A DNA stretch of 64,000 bases from Candidatus Gastranaerophilales bacterium (GCA_944323955.1 CALUUK010000005.1:62001-126000); one strand, 5' to 3'. Positions 42,773 to 52,177 are shown, counted from the first letter of the stretch. Translations and numbers: made by a program. The notes: generated by a model not told the origin, from the sequence alone.

Positions 42773-43786
42773 ATGGGCTTAGCAGCATCACAGGCAAGAT
42801 TTCTCGGAATAACAGCAAGAAAATCAAACATAGAATATGAAGGTCAGCAAGTAAACCAACAACGTATGGCACTGGCACAGGAAGTCAATTCTTTATATAA
42901 TCAGTTATTAACATTGAAAGTTCCTGTTGCACCTGATGCAACCGAATATTATTCAACAACATATTCTTTTGAAGTAACCGGTACCGAAAGTTTGGACGGA
43001 ACGTACAGTATTTCAAATTATTATAAACAAAACGAAGGCGGTTATCACGTAGAAGGTATCCGTACATATTCGACGGAAGGTGCTACCGGTAAATGGATAG
43101 ATAAATCTACCGTACAAAAAGTTGCAGTTTATGATGAAAGCGGTGAAATAACAGGATATAATTACGTTTATACTCCGCTCGGAACGGAAGATCCGATAAC
43201 ACTTACGGCTGTTGATTCTTCGTCTGCGGGAACTATTAAAGAATTTATGAAAGACGAAGGTGCTTATAAAAATGTAAGTGATGCCGATATAGAAAATGAC
43301 AACCTTTATTATTATAAAGACAGCAATTCGGGTGTTACATATTATTTCTCGCAGTATCAAATGGATCATAAAGACGATGCTGCAAATCCTACTTCTGTCT
43401 ACTACTATACAGTAGGTTCAAAAACAAAAACGGAACCTTTTGAATTTAATAATGCAAGTCTTGGTTTTGATGAAAAAACGGGCAGAATTAATTCCATTAC
43501 ACCTAATAACGGTGAATTTTCACAAAAAGATGTCAATGCAACAAAAACATATGACTCTGAAGGTTATGAAGCTGCATTGGTTGATTATACAATGAGCAAA
43601 GATGAGTACAACAAAGCTGTTGCTGACTTAAATGCTCAAACCGAATCTTTGCAGGAAGAAGATAAAGTTCTTGAATTAAGATTGAATCAAATCGATACCG
43701 AACAAAATGAGCTTAATACAGAATTAGAAGCCGTAAAACAAGTGTTGGATAAAAATATTGAAAATACGTTCAAAACATTTGCTTAG
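42773..43786 (+). CDS. Unknown protein with MGLAASQARFLGITARK N-terminus
   Basis: 337 residues. The start at ATG 42773 has GGAGA 5 bp upstream and is preferred to ATG 42740. The N-terminal 60 residues form a helix (LAASQARFLGITARKSNIEYEG, then QQVNQQRMALAQEVNSLYNQLL). The C-terminal 80 form a coiled coil (DLNAQTESLQEEDKVLELRLNQ). A Tyr/Thr/Ser-rich beta-type middle lies between. This helix-beta-helix plan resembles flagellin and hook-junction proteins, but no flagellar gene is near; it may be a surface polymer. I know similar N-termini from gut Melainabacteria, function unknown. Confidence 0.72.
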   Translation: MGLAASQARFLGITARKSNIEYEGQQVNQQRMALAQEVNSLYNQLLTLKVPVAPDATEYYSTTYSFEVTGTESLDGTYSISNYYKQNEGGYHVEGIRTYSTEGATGKWIDKSTVQKVAVYDESGEITGYNYVYTPLGTEDPITLTAVDSSSAGTIKEFMKDEGAYKNVSDADIENDNLYYYKDSNSGVTYYFSQYQMDHKDDAANPTSVYYYTVGSKTKTEPFEFNNASLGFDEKTGRINSITPNNGEFSQKDVNATKTYDSEGYEAALVDYTMSKDEYNKAVADLNAQTESLQEEDKVLELRLNQIDTEQNELNTELEAVKQVLDKNIENTFKTFA

Positions 43787-43845
43787 AAAAATGTTTTGAA
43801 GACGGCAGTAAGTAAACATCAATAAACACAGGTAAGGAATGTAAA

Positions 43846-44658
43846 ATGAGTTATAGAAATGACAGTTATTTGGTAATTTCAAATAAATACGGCAGTTTGA
43901 GCAGTGATGCTACGGCTATGTTATTTGAAACATATGACTTGTTAAGAGACATTACCGTGTCAGGTTCATCTTCCGATGGTGCAGGTTTTGGTACTGCAGG
44001 CAGCTTTTTGTGGAAACTCGCAAGTATGATTGCTCCGAGTTCATTTATGTCAACAATGGGCGGCGGTACGGCTCTGAATATTCCCGGTACTTCTTATTGG
44101 ACTCCTACTTCTACAACAAGCGGCACAAGTTCAGCTTTCGGTATCGGTTCATTATCTCAGTATTCCGGTTTTACCGGAGGTGCTGCAAGTCCTGTTGTAC
44201 AAGGTTTTGGTACAACATCACAAGAAGGATATCTGACAGGCGGTGCATCTTCTTTAACTTCCGTATCTGATATAGCCGGTTCTGCGGGTGTTAATGCATT
44301 GACCTATACAGCAGGTCTGGCATCCGGCTTTGGTTTCGGTGACAGTTTCTTATTGCCTGCAGCAGGTGTTGTATCCGGCTTCGGCGGCATATTGCAGTCA
44401 ATGTCTCCTTATTTGGGTTCTTTCGGTTTGGGAACAACTCTTATAGGTAACTTACTCCAGGGTGTTTCAAGTGCTCCTCTGGCGGCTTATCAAAAAGTTT
44501 CCAGCAGTATTTTAAACAACGCCGATGCAATATTACAAAACAAAATTAAAAACATTGAAACGGTAGTTAAAATGCTTGATGCTCAGAATGATGTCGTTAA
44601 GAAGATGTTAAAAGATGATATTGAGGGTATGAGTGAGAAATTACAAAATCTCGGATAG
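43846..44658 (+). CDS. Gly/Ser-rich protein of unknown function
   Basis: 270 residues: helical start MSYRNDSYLVISNKYGSLSSDATAMLFETYDLLRD, a low-complexity Gly/Ser/Thr/Phe-rich middle (about 40-205), and a C-terminal helix or coiled coil (NNADAILQNKIKNIETVVKMLDAQNDVVKKML). No signal peptide. It follows the 42773 gene by 60 bp, with its own AAGGA site. Same end-helix/variable-middle plan, so the two may build one structure (inference). Confidence 0.7.
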   Translation: MSYRNDSYLVISNKYGSLSSDATAMLFETYDLLRDITVSGSSSDGAGFGTAGSFLWKLASMIAPSSFMSTMGGGTALNIPGTSYWTPTSTTSGTSSAFGIGSLSQYSGFTGGAASPVVQGFGTTSQEGYLTGGASSLTSVSDIAGSAGVNALTYTAGLASGFGFGDSFLLPAAGVVSGFGGILQSMSPYLGSFGLGTTLIGNLLQGVSSAPLAAYQKVSSSILNNADAILQNKIKNIETVVKMLDAQNDVVKKMLKDDIEGMSEKLQNLG

Positions 44659-44680
44659 TTTTAATTCTCCTTTTACACAT

Positions 44681-44709
44681 AAAAAAGAGCCTCTTTTGGG
44701 GCTCTTTAT
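44681..44709. terminator. Terminator between 43846 gene and GH77-like gene
   Basis: AAAGAGCCTC / GGGGCTCTTT with TTTT loop; one arm covers the stop codon of the convergent gene, so it serves mainly the plus strand. Confidence 0.75.
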
Positions 44710-46652
44710 CGTATGTATTCAAATTTGTGTTTAAGAATTCCGTCTCTTTCTGCCATATCCGCTTCTTTCTGCGTCATAGGACCTTTTTCCCTCAGTATTT
44801 CGGCAGCCTCATTGCATTTTGATATTAATTTATCATTTATGTTGCTGTGTTTCATTGACATTGCAACTGAAAGAACTTTGGGCATGTTTATTCCGTATCC
44901 GTTTGCAAGTTGTGAAAAATAAAATCTTTCATAATCGGAAGGGATTCTTACTGTCCAATTGGAATCATCAGCTTTACCTGAAATATTTATTCTTTCTGAC
45001 ATTCCGAACATATCAGGCAGAGTAAAAAATTGTTTTTTTGCCGTGAAGATTTCCGCCAATTTTGCCGTGCGGAAATCTTCACGTTTTTGTTCTTCTTCAG
45101 AATTTGACCTGTAGTCGGAGTTATTAAATTTAAGAATATTTTCATCCAGATGATAATCTCTCTTCATACCTTCAAGATGAAGTGCTCTTTTAACCGTATC
45201 TATAGCCATGTTAATAAGTGAATCATTGTCATGATTGCCTGCACCGGTATAAAACATACCGTCTTTATATCCTTTTTCAAGAAATTTTGCGGGGGTTTCA
45301 TCGTATTCTGCATATGCAGTGGAATATAAATGCGGATATTTATTCATTGTCATATTTCTGCCTTTATCGGCGGAAATTCCTACCATTTCAAGCATTATTT
45401 CTCCGCTGCTTTTTGCTTTTTTTGCGGCAGCAATCATAATATTAAAGATGGTGTTGTTTATTTCGGGCATTTTTACTTCTTCGTAATTTCCGTTTATTGT
45501 CTGATAAACAAACGGTGTTACAAACTGCCATGCCGCATCGGCTCTTATGCCGTCATATCTTTTAAAAAATGTTGTATATTTATCAAATAAGAGTTTTCCT
45601 GCAATGCCCAGTTTTGATATATCTCCGTCTTCACCGCATTCACCGAGCTTTGTATAATCAAGAGCAGGCAGCCCCCATGTCTGAATGTAGTTTGTATCCG
45701 GACAATTCGGATCCGGTCCGCCGTAGTATAAATTTTCTCTGAAACATTCTTTGTTTGCCCACATCTCGCTCATTGAAAATCCTAAGAGACAATCCCCGTA
45801 TAGTTTTATGTTTTTTGATTTTGTGAATGAATGGCTTTCTTTTTGCTGTTTATCCGCCAAAAATTGTACAAAATCCGAAAATTCCATATCATCTTTACGG
45901 ATTTCTTTAAGTTCTTTGATTCTGTTTTGTCTTATTTGTTCGTTTGTATTTGTATCGTATAGATTCTTATCGGGCTCGCTCCATTCGTTAAAGTTTTGTG
46001 TTCCGTATATATCTGAAAGTACCGTAAAGAGTGCTTCTTTCTCAAGCCAATCTTTATTTTCACGTTTAAAACAATTAAATTCGCTGTTTAGTTTCAATAC
46101 TTGCGGATTTTTTTCTTCAATTCCTTTTTTGAAATTATTAAAAGCAAGATTTAATGCTTTCGTTTGAATACCTGTTTCTGACGGTGTTCCCGTGACATAT
46201 GAATAATCGGTCTTGTATTCTCTTTTGTGTTTATCATAGGGATAATTTTTGTCTAAATTCTTAATATATTTGGCAGAAAGCAGTTTACCGTATCTTTTTA
46301 AAGTGAGTTTTGATAAATCTATTATGTGTTCGCCAAAAGCAAAAGTCGTACCGGAATATGGTGATGCATTGCCTGATGTGATTTTGCCTTGAGGTTCGAG
46401 TTGAACGGAAGTAATTCCTGTCATTTTTTCTGTAAATTTAATAAAAGGAATCATTGCTTGTGACCAGGTAGTACCTATTGCCGTGTTTTTTTTCTTTTCA
46501 GACGGAATATTAAAATCAAAAATAATTGCCGATGTATCTTCTAAACCTAAGTTTTCTCTTGCATCATTAAGTAACTCTGAATAAGCAATGTTCTCACGGG
46601 TAGTGAAAGCTCTGCCGAAGTTAGGTTTATATGTTATCGGATTTATTTGCAT
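44706..46652 (-). CDS. Divergent GH77 (4-alpha-glucanotransferase-like) protein
   Basis: 648 residues. The core shows the order expected of MalQ-type amylomaltases: YGDCLLGFSMSEMWANKECF, NYIQTWGLPALDY, RYDGIRADAAWQF with the nucleophile Asp, IMLEMVG with the acid/base Glu, and TGAGNHDND with the third Asp. Flanks differ strongly from standard MalQ, so substrate and even activity are open. The N-terminus is MQINPITYKPNFGRAF, an x-Phe-Gly segment and no signal peptide, so it is cytoplasmic or exported by another way. GAGAG site before ATG. Convergent with the 43846 gene. Confidence 0.78.
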   Translation of the reverse strand: MQINPITYKPNFGRAFTTRENIAYSELLNDARENLGLEDTSAIIFDFNIPSEKKKNTAIGTTWSQAMIPFIKFTEKMTGITSVQLEPQGKITSGNASPYSGTTFAFGEHIIDLSKLTLKRYGKLLSAKYIKNLDKNYPYDKHKREYKTDYSYVTGTPSETGIQTKALNLAFNNFKKGIEEKNPQVLKLNSEFNCFKRENKDWLEKEALFTVLSDIYGTQNFNEWSEPDKNLYDTNTNEQIRQNRIKELKEIRKDDMEFSDFVQFLADKQQKESHSFTKSKNIKLYGDCLLGFSMSEMWANKECFRENLYYGGPDPNCPDTNYIQTWGLPALDYTKLGECGEDGDISKLGIAGKLLFDKYTTFFKRYDGIRADAAWQFVTPFVYQTINGNYEEVKMPEINNTIFNIMIAAAKKAKSSGEIMLEMVGISADKGRNMTMNKYPHLYSTAYAEYDETPAKFLEKGYKDGMFYTGAGNHDNDSLINMAIDTVKRALHLEGMKRDYHLDENILKFNNSDYRSNSEEEQKREDFRTAKLAEIFTAKKQFFTLPDMFGMSERINISGKADDSNWTVRIPSDYERFYFSQLANGYGINMPKVLSVAMSMKHSNINDKLISKCNEAAEILREKGPMTQKEADMAERDGILKHKFEYIR

Positions 46653-46713
46653 TATTTTCTCTCGAATTATTACAAAATTTATAAAACGCGTAAATATATC
46701 TTTTGACAGCTAT

Positions 46714-46743
46714 TTTACAAAATACGGAAAATTCTTATATAAT
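46714..46743 (+). promoter_or_regulatory. Promoter of 46750 gene, leaderless geometry
   Basis: TTTACA, 18-bp spacer, TATAAT, 6 bp, ATG: the predicted first base is the A of the start codon, and no Shine-Dalgarno site exists. Confidence 0.6.
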
Positions 46744-46749
46744 TCATAT

Positions 46750-47196
46750 ATGAGACAACGAGGTTTTTTTGATTTTATACTTATAATACTGGCTTTGGGA
46801 TTAATGTTTTTCTCTGCTTCCGATGTTGTAATTAATCCTGATAAAAAGGTTGAGAGTTCTTCTCCTGTGTATGAAAAGGATTATGTGAATAAATATTGTA
46901 CCGGAAAAACGGAATATGTTCTTCCTGATAAAACAAGGATTGACTGTCTTACTCAAGATTATGCAATAGAATTTGATTACGCTAAAAAGTGGGCGGAAAG
47001 TGTGGGACAATCTTTATATTATGCCAAACAAACAGGCAAAAAACCTGCGGTTGCATTGATATTGAAAAAAGAATCCGATAAAAAGTATATTGACCGTATA
47101 AAAAATATCGGTTTGGATATAACCGTTTTTGAGATTCATTCGGTTGATTATGACGGAAAGATTACGGATGAGTTTCGTAACTTTGTAAAAAATTAA
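46750..47196 (+). CDS. Membrane-anchored PD-(D/E)XK nuclease-like protein
   Basis: 148 residues: one N-terminal hydrophobic helix (FFDFILIILALGLMFFSAS), then a domain with TRIDCLTQDYAIEFDYAKKWAESVGQSLYYA and KKPAVALILK. The Asp, the Glu-Phe-Asp and the Lys that follow fit the PD-(D/E)XK nuclease core seen in small endonuclease-like proteins. Anchoring or export of such a domain is unusual. I start it at ATG 46750; a longer frame from 46588 has no support. It is head-to-head with the GH77-like gene. Confidence 0.7.
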   Translation: MRQRGFFDFILIILALGLMFFSASDVVINPDKKVESSSPVYEKDYVNKYCTGKTEYVLPDKTRIDCLTQDYAIEFDYAKKWAESVGQSLYYAKQTGKKPAVALILKKESDKKYIDRIKNIGLDITVFEIHSVDYDGKITDEFRNFVKN

Positions 47197-47290
47197 GTAT
47201 ATTAACTTTTATCAAATAAGTTAAAAAAAAGTCATGCCATGCTGCTCTTTTAGTGTAGAATGAAAATACGATTATGAAAGAACGGATTTT

Positions 47291-48604
47291 ATGTTAAACA
47301 AAAAAGTCAAGTCAATAATTCTTGCGGCAGGCAAAGGCACAAGAATGAAGTCTGACCTTCCGAAGGTTCTCCATTCCATATTTAATAAACCTATTCTCGG
47401 GTATATAATCGATGCGGCTAATAATACGGGATTTGTTGATGAGAGTTTTGTTATTGTCGGGCATGAGGCTGAAAAAGTAAAGGAATTTGTCAGCGGATAT
47501 TGTTCGAGTGCAAAATGTGTGCTTCAATCTCCGCAATTGGGAACGGGTGATGCCGTTAATAAAGCGGCTCCTTATTTAAAGGATTTTGACGGGTATGTGA
47601 TTATTCTTAATGGTGATATACCGTTGATTACGGCAGAAACTTTGAAAAAATTTGTTGCGGCACACACTGAAGCCAATGCTGATTTGACTGCTATGTCTGC
47701 TATTTTTGATAATCCTTTTGGACTTGGCAGAATTGCAAGAGATAAAGATGGTAAGTTTATTGCTATTGTTGAAGAAAAAGATACCACAGAGGAACAAAAG
47801 GCTATAAAAGAAATAAATGCCGGCGTATATTGTCTGAATTGGAGAACTGTTGCTCCCGCATTTAATAACCTGCAAAATAATAATGCCCAAGGTGAATATT
47901 ATCTTACAGACATAGTTAAATGGGCTGTCGAAAATAAACTTAATGTTCAATCTTATATACTTGAAAATAATGAAGAAATTTTCGGAATAAATTCAAAAAT
48001 TCAACTTGCTGAGGCAGCAAAGTTCTTAAATAAGAGAACTGTTGTACGTCTGATGGAAGAAGGAGTCCAAATTGTTGATCCCGATACAACATTTATATCT
48101 CCCGAAACAACAATAGGGTCTGATACATTGATTCTTCCCAATGTATATATTACGGGCAAAAATATAATAGGAAAACATTGTAAAATAGGTCCTTTTGCTC
48201 ATATCCGCGACGGCGCGCAAATAGGTAATAACGTTCGTATCGGTAATTTTGTGGAAATAAAAAAATCCGTTATAAAGGACAACACCAATGTTTCACATCT
48301 CAGCTATATAGGTGACAGTGAACTCGGTTCCAAGGTTAACATAGGTGCAGGTACTATAACCGCAAATTATAATCCGATTTCAAAAGTAAAAAGCAAAACA
48401 ATAATAAAAGACGGTGCGAATACAGGTTCAAACTCGGTATTGGTTGCGCCCGTGACAATTAATGAAATGGCATCCGTTGCTGCAGGAAGTATTATTACAA
48501 AAGATGTTGAAGCATATTCATTAGCAATAACACGCTCACCTATGAAAGTTATTTCGGACTGGGTGAGATTACAAATAAAAAAATTATCAGGAGGCAATAA
48601 ATAA
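47291..48604 (+). CDS. glmU: Bifunctional UDP-GlcNAc pyrophosphorylase / GlcN-1-P acetyltransferase
   Basis: Makes UDP-N-acetylglucosamine for peptidoglycan. 437 residues: uridyltransferase domain with IILAAGKGTRMKSDLPKVLH, LGTGDAVN and ILNGDIPLI; then a left-handed beta-helix with IGNFVEIKKS, VSHLSYIGDSELG, NIGAGTITANYNP (usually NYDG) and SNSVLVAPV. The C-terminal arm is shorter than in E. coli (456 residues). The stop shares a base with the prs start, the same glmU-prs order as in Bacillus. Confidence 0.95.
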   Translation: MLNKKVKSIILAAGKGTRMKSDLPKVLHSIFNKPILGYIIDAANNTGFVDESFVIVGHEAEKVKEFVSGYCSSAKCVLQSPQLGTGDAVNKAAPYLKDFDGYVIILNGDIPLITAETLKKFVAAHTEANADLTAMSAIFDNPFGLGRIARDKDGKFIAIVEEKDTTEEQKAIKEINAGVYCLNWRTVAPAFNNLQNNNAQGEYYLTDIVKWAVENKLNVQSYILENNEEIFGINSKIQLAEAAKFLNKRTVVRLMEEGVQIVDPDTTFISPETTIGSDTLILPNVYITGKNIIGKHCKIGPFAHIRDGAQIGNNVRIGNFVEIKKSVIKDNTNVSHLSYIGDSELGSKVNIGAGTITANYNPISKVKSKTIIKDGANTGSNSVLVAPVTINEMASVAAGSIITKDVEAYSLAITRSPMKVISDWVRLQIKKLSGGNK

Positions 48605-49614
48605 TGGAATTAGAATTGGCATTTCCGCAGGGTGAAAAGACTATTAATCCCACGCATGATATAAAACTCTTTGCGGGACGCTCAAATATGGAACTGGCAG
48701 AAGAAATTGCACAATATCTCGGAACTACAGTAGGCCCGATGATAGTGAAAAATTTTGCGGACGGCGAGATATATGTTCAAGTCCAGGAAAGTATCAGGGG
48801 CGATGATGTATTTATAGTCCAGCCGATTTGTAATCCCGTTAATGAAAACCTGATGGAACTTTTGATTATAATCGATGCTTTTAAACGTGCAAGTGCAAAG
48901 TCAATTACGGCGGTAATTCCTTATTACGGTTATGCAAGACAGGACAGAAAAACATCGGGAAGAGAAGCTATTACGGCGAAACTTGTTGCTGACCTTTTAA
49001 CAACCGCAGGTGCCGACAGAATTCTTGCAATGGATTTACATACGGGACAAATTCAGGGCTTTTTTAATATTCTTGTTGACCACATCTATGCAACAAATGT
49101 TATTGTTGACTATGTTAAAAAACTTGAAATTCCTAAAGATGATTTGGTGATTGTAAGTCCTGATATGGGCGGTGTTACACGTTCAAGATATTTTGCAAAA
49201 CAAATGGATTGTCCGATGGCAATTATAGATAAAAGAAGAAACCGTCATAATGAAGCTATCGCAGTTAATATTATCGGCGATATTGCGGATAAAACCTGTA
49301 TAATGTTTGATGATATTATTGATACGGCAGGAACGATTTGCGGTGCGGCACAATTATTGAAGGAAAAAGGCGCTAAAGATGTATATGTATGTGCTACACA
49401 TCCGGTATTTTCAGGCCCTGCACTTGAAAGACTTGAAAAAGCACCTATTAAAGAAGTGATTGTGACGAATACAATTCCGTTAAATAAGAGCTTTTTACCC
49501 GAAAAAATTAAGCAATTAAGCGTTGCACCATTATTGGGCGAGGCTATTTCAAGAATTCATGACGGTGAATCTGTCAGCTCTTTATTCGGGTTTGAGAAAG
49601 AATACGATAAATAG
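48604..49614 (+). CDS. prs: Ribose-phosphate pyrophosphokinase
   Basis: Makes PRPP, used by HisG and nucleotide pathways. 336 residues: a 15-residue N-terminal extension, then IKLFAGRSNMELAEEIAQYLG, NFADGEIYVQVQESIRGDDVF, YYGYARQDRKTSGREAITAK (ATP loop), VVSPDMGG-like segment and the PRPP loop MFDDIIDTAGTICGA. AGGAGG site; start inside the glmU stop. Confidence 0.97.
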   Translation: MELELAFPQGEKTINPTHDIKLFAGRSNMELAEEIAQYLGTTVGPMIVKNFADGEIYVQVQESIRGDDVFIVQPICNPVNENLMELLIIIDAFKRASAKSITAVIPYYGYARQDRKTSGREAITAKLVADLLTTAGADRILAMDLHTGQIQGFFNILVDHIYATNVIVDYVKKLEIPKDDLVIVSPDMGGVTRSRYFAKQMDCPMAIIDKRRNRHNEAIAVNIIGDIADKTCIMFDDIIDTAGTICGAAQLLKEKGAKDVYVCATHPVFSGPALERLEKAPIKEVIVTNTIPLNKSFLPEKIKQLSVAPLLGEAISRIHDGESVSSLFGFEKEYDK

Positions 49615-49704
49615 TTTAAAAAATTTAGTTCCGGATTTAAAATTTTAAGTCAAACGGCAAACTGAAATGAAATCTGACAGCCTATATTTCTTTACGTCTT
49701 AATG

Positions 49705-49790
49705 CTTAATGAGGCAGCAACAAGGCGGAGCGCTGTTCGAGCACGTAAAGTGCGAGTTGCGAAGCAGCAGGACTTTTGTTTTTTTTATTC
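49705..49790. repeat. GC-rich structured intergenic element
   Basis: A roughly 65-bp island of about 60% G+C in AT-rich surroundings. GCTGTTCG (49732-49739) pairs with CGAAGCAGC (one bulge), with an inner GCAC / GTGC stem, followed by a long T-run (49774-49787). It may act as the prs terminator, but its composition and extra GCAGC copies suggest a dispersed repeat element. Confidence 0.45.
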
Positions 49791-49828
49791 TTGCTGATAT
49801 TTATTAATATTAATTTGCTAATATTAGA

Positions 49829-50896
49829 TTATATATTTATAACCTTTAATATTTCATGTAAATCCGCATTAGTTTTCTTAACCTCAGCAGCCGAATATTT
49901 TATTGCGCTGTCGGGATCTTTTAATCCGTTACCTGTTAGAATACAAACGCAGGTTGAATTTTCTTTTATTAAACCGGCTTTATTGGCTTTAATAAGTCCT
50001 GCAACAGAAGCGGCACTGCCGGGTTCGGCTAAAATACCTTCCGTTGATGCCATTAATTTATAGGCTTCTATAATTTCAGCATCCGTAACGGAATCAATTG
50101 TTCCGTTAGATAAATCTCTTGCACGTTCCGCTTGTTTCCAGCTTGCGGGATTTCCTATTCTGATTGCTGTTGCAATAGTTTCAGGATGAGCTATTCTCTC
50201 TCCTCTTACTATGGCGGCGGCACCTTCTGCCTCATATCCCATCATTTTAGGAAGATGAGAAGATTTTTTAAGTGCATAAAATTCTTCATATCCTTTAAAG
50301 TATGCCGTAATATTTCCTGCATTTCCGACAGGTATAAAGTGATAATCAGGAGCATCTCCAAGTGCTTCAATTATTTCAAATGCACCTGTTTTTTGACCTT
50401 CTATTCTGTATGGATTTACGGAATTAACAAGTGTTATGGGTGAATTTTTAGAAATTTCAATGACCATTTCAAGTGCTTCGTCAAAATTCCCTTTTATTGC
50501 TATTATTTCAGCGCCGTACATCATTGCTTGTGATAATTTTCCGAGAGCTATATATCCGTCGGGGATTAAAACGAAGACTCTTACGCCCGCTTTTGCACCG
50601 TATGCGGCGGCAGCTGCCGAGGTATTACCGGTAGAAGCGCAGATTATTGCTTTAGAACCGTCTTCAACGGCTTTTGTAACAGCCATTGTCATCCCTCTGT
50701 CTTTAAAACTTCCGGTAGGGTTTGCTCCTTCATATTTTAGATAAACATTTGCGTTTAAGCCGATTTTTTTTGCAAAATTGTCTGCTTTAATTAAAGGTGT
50801 ATTTCCCTCGTTTAGTGTGATAACGGGAGTTTTATCCGTTACGGGAAGATATTGTCTGTATTTGTTTATTAATCCTTGATAGTGATTCTTTTCCAT
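49829..50896 (-). CDS. thrC: Threonine synthase
   Basis: PLP enzyme converting O-phosphohomoserine to threonine. 355 residues: [19 protein letters not shown], the PLP-lysine in [34 protein letters not shown], and [13 protein letters not shown], typical of the short (archaeal/cyanobacterial-type) threonine synthase. It follows hom by 9 bp with an AGGAG site, forming a hom-thrC operon; thrB (homoserine kinase) is not in the window. Confidence 0.95.
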   Translation of the reverse strand: MEKNHYQGLINKYRQYLPVTDKTPVITLNEGNTPLIKADNFAKKIGLNANVYLKYEGANPTGSFKDRGMTMAVTKAVEDGSKAIICASTGNTSAAAAAYGAKAGVRVFVLIPDGYIALGKLSQAMMYGAEIIAIKGNFDEALEMVIEISKNSPITLVNSVNPYRIEGQKTGAFEIIEALGDAPDYHFIPVGNAGNITAYFKGYEEFYALKKSSHLPKMMGYEAEGAAAIVRGERIAHPETIATAIRIGNPASWKQAERARDLSNGTIDSVTDAEIIEAYKLMASTEGILAEPGSAASVAGLIKANKAGLIKENSTCVCILTGNGLKDPDSAIKYSAAEVKKTNADLHEILKVINI

Positions 50897-50905
50897 ATTT
50901 ATCTC

Positions 50906-52177
50906 CTAGTTCATAACCCTTAAAAGGTTATCTATATTCTTTATACTGTCTGATTTAAGCATTTCTTTCAGAGCATTTTGCACATCAGATTCTTTGCTTT
51001 TTTCCGTAATAACAACAATTTGAGCGGTATTGTCGGGATTTATGCCTTTTTGCATAATAGTGGAAATACTTATATTATTTTTACCGCAGATTGTTCCTAT
51101 AATTCCTATTGCACCCGGGTTATTGCTTGCATTAATAGAAATATAATAATCGTTATAAGTATCTCCGATTTCAATCTGGTCGGCAATTTCTTCGTGATTA
51201 CATACAGTTTGCGGCAAAGGACAAGGCGATGTTTTTAATTCTGATGCCAGAATAAGCAGGTCACCGACAACCGAGCTTGCGGTTGGTTCCGCACCCGCTC
51301 CGGGTCCTGTAAGTACTAATTCTCCAACCGGATATCCCGTTAACATAATAGAGTTTGTTGCATTATTTACCTTTGCAAGCAAGTGTTTTTTTGCAACAAG
51401 CATAGGATGAACTCTTACATCAATTTTTCCGTCTTCAAGCACCTGCCCCATTGCTATAAGTTTTATTCTGTATCCTAAGTCTTTTGCTGATTGAATATCC
51501 TGAGGTTTTATATTTGTTATTCCTTCACGGTATATTTTATCGATTGAGACCTTTTTGTTGAAAGCAATTGTGGAAAGAATTGAAATTTTATATGAGGCAT
51601 CATAGCCTTCAACGTCGCCTGTCGGGTCTGTTTCTGCATAACCGAGTTCTTGAGCCTGTTTTAATGCCGTATCATAAGAAAGATTTTGTTCATGCATCTT
51701 TGTAAGAATGTAATTTGTTGTACCGTTTAAAATAGCGGCTATTTTTGTAATCTTATTTGCCGACAAAGTTGTTTTAACCGGCATTATTATCGGAATACCG
51801 CCCGCAACGGCTGCTTCATAAAGAATAATAATATTTTTTTCTTTTGCAAGTCTGAACAATTCGCTTCCTTCTTTTGCAAGGAGTTCTTTATTTGCAGTGA
51901 CTATATGTTTGCCGTTATTTATTGCGGTTTTTAAAAGATCAAAAGCGGGATTCACACCGCCTGCAACTTCTATAACAACATCAATATCAGGATCATTTAC
52001 AACTTGAAACGCATCATTAGTCAGTATTGTTTCATCAAAATTTTCAATATTTCTTTTTTTATTAATGTTTTTTACGGCTATTTTCTTTATTTCGATATTA
52101 TCAATTGTTTGAAGAACCTTATAAACTCCGGTTCCCACCGTTCCAAACCCGATAATGCCTACCTTTAATTTTTCCAT
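50906..52177 (-). CDS. hom: Homoserine dehydrogenase
   Basis: Reduces aspartate semialdehyde to homoserine for threonine and methionine. 423 residues: NAD-binding KVGIIGFGTVGTGVYKVL, TANKELLAKEG, AAVAGGIPIIMP, NGTTNYILTKM and YAETDPTGDVEGYDASYKISIL, with a C-terminal ACT domain (about 345-423) that usually gives threonine feedback. AAGG site before ATG. Links to the methionine/SAM cycle genes through homoserine. Confidence 0.96.
   Translation of the reverse strand: MEKLKVGIIGFGTVGTGVYKVLQTIDNIEIKKIAVKNINKKRNIENFDETILTNDAFQVVNDPDIDVVIEVAGGVNPAFDLLKTAINNGKHIVTANKELLAKEGSELFRLAKEKNIIILYEAAVAGGIPIIMPVKTTLSANKITKIAAILNGTTNYILTKMHEQNLSYDTALKQAQELGYAETDPTGDVEGYDASYKISILSTIAFNKKVSIDKIYREGITNIKPQDIQSAKDLGYRIKLIAMGQVLEDGKIDVRVHPMLVAKKHLLAKVNNATNSIMLTGYPVGELVLTGPGAGAEPTASSVVGDLLILASELKTSPCPLPQTVCNHEEIADQIEIGDTYNDYYISINASNNPGAIGIIGTICGKNNISISTIMQKGINPDNTAQIVVITEKSKESDVQNALKEMLKSDSIKNIDNLLRVMN

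Noticed and set aside
46588-46749. N-terminal extension of the 46750 protein
   Set aside because: It overlaps the GH77-like gene's start on the other strand and has no ribosome site; the promoter at 46714-46743 lies inside it.
49615-49828. Degenerate coding remnant in the GC-rich intergenic region
   Set aside because: Translations of the GC-rich island are short and match nothing I know; hairpin structure explains it better.
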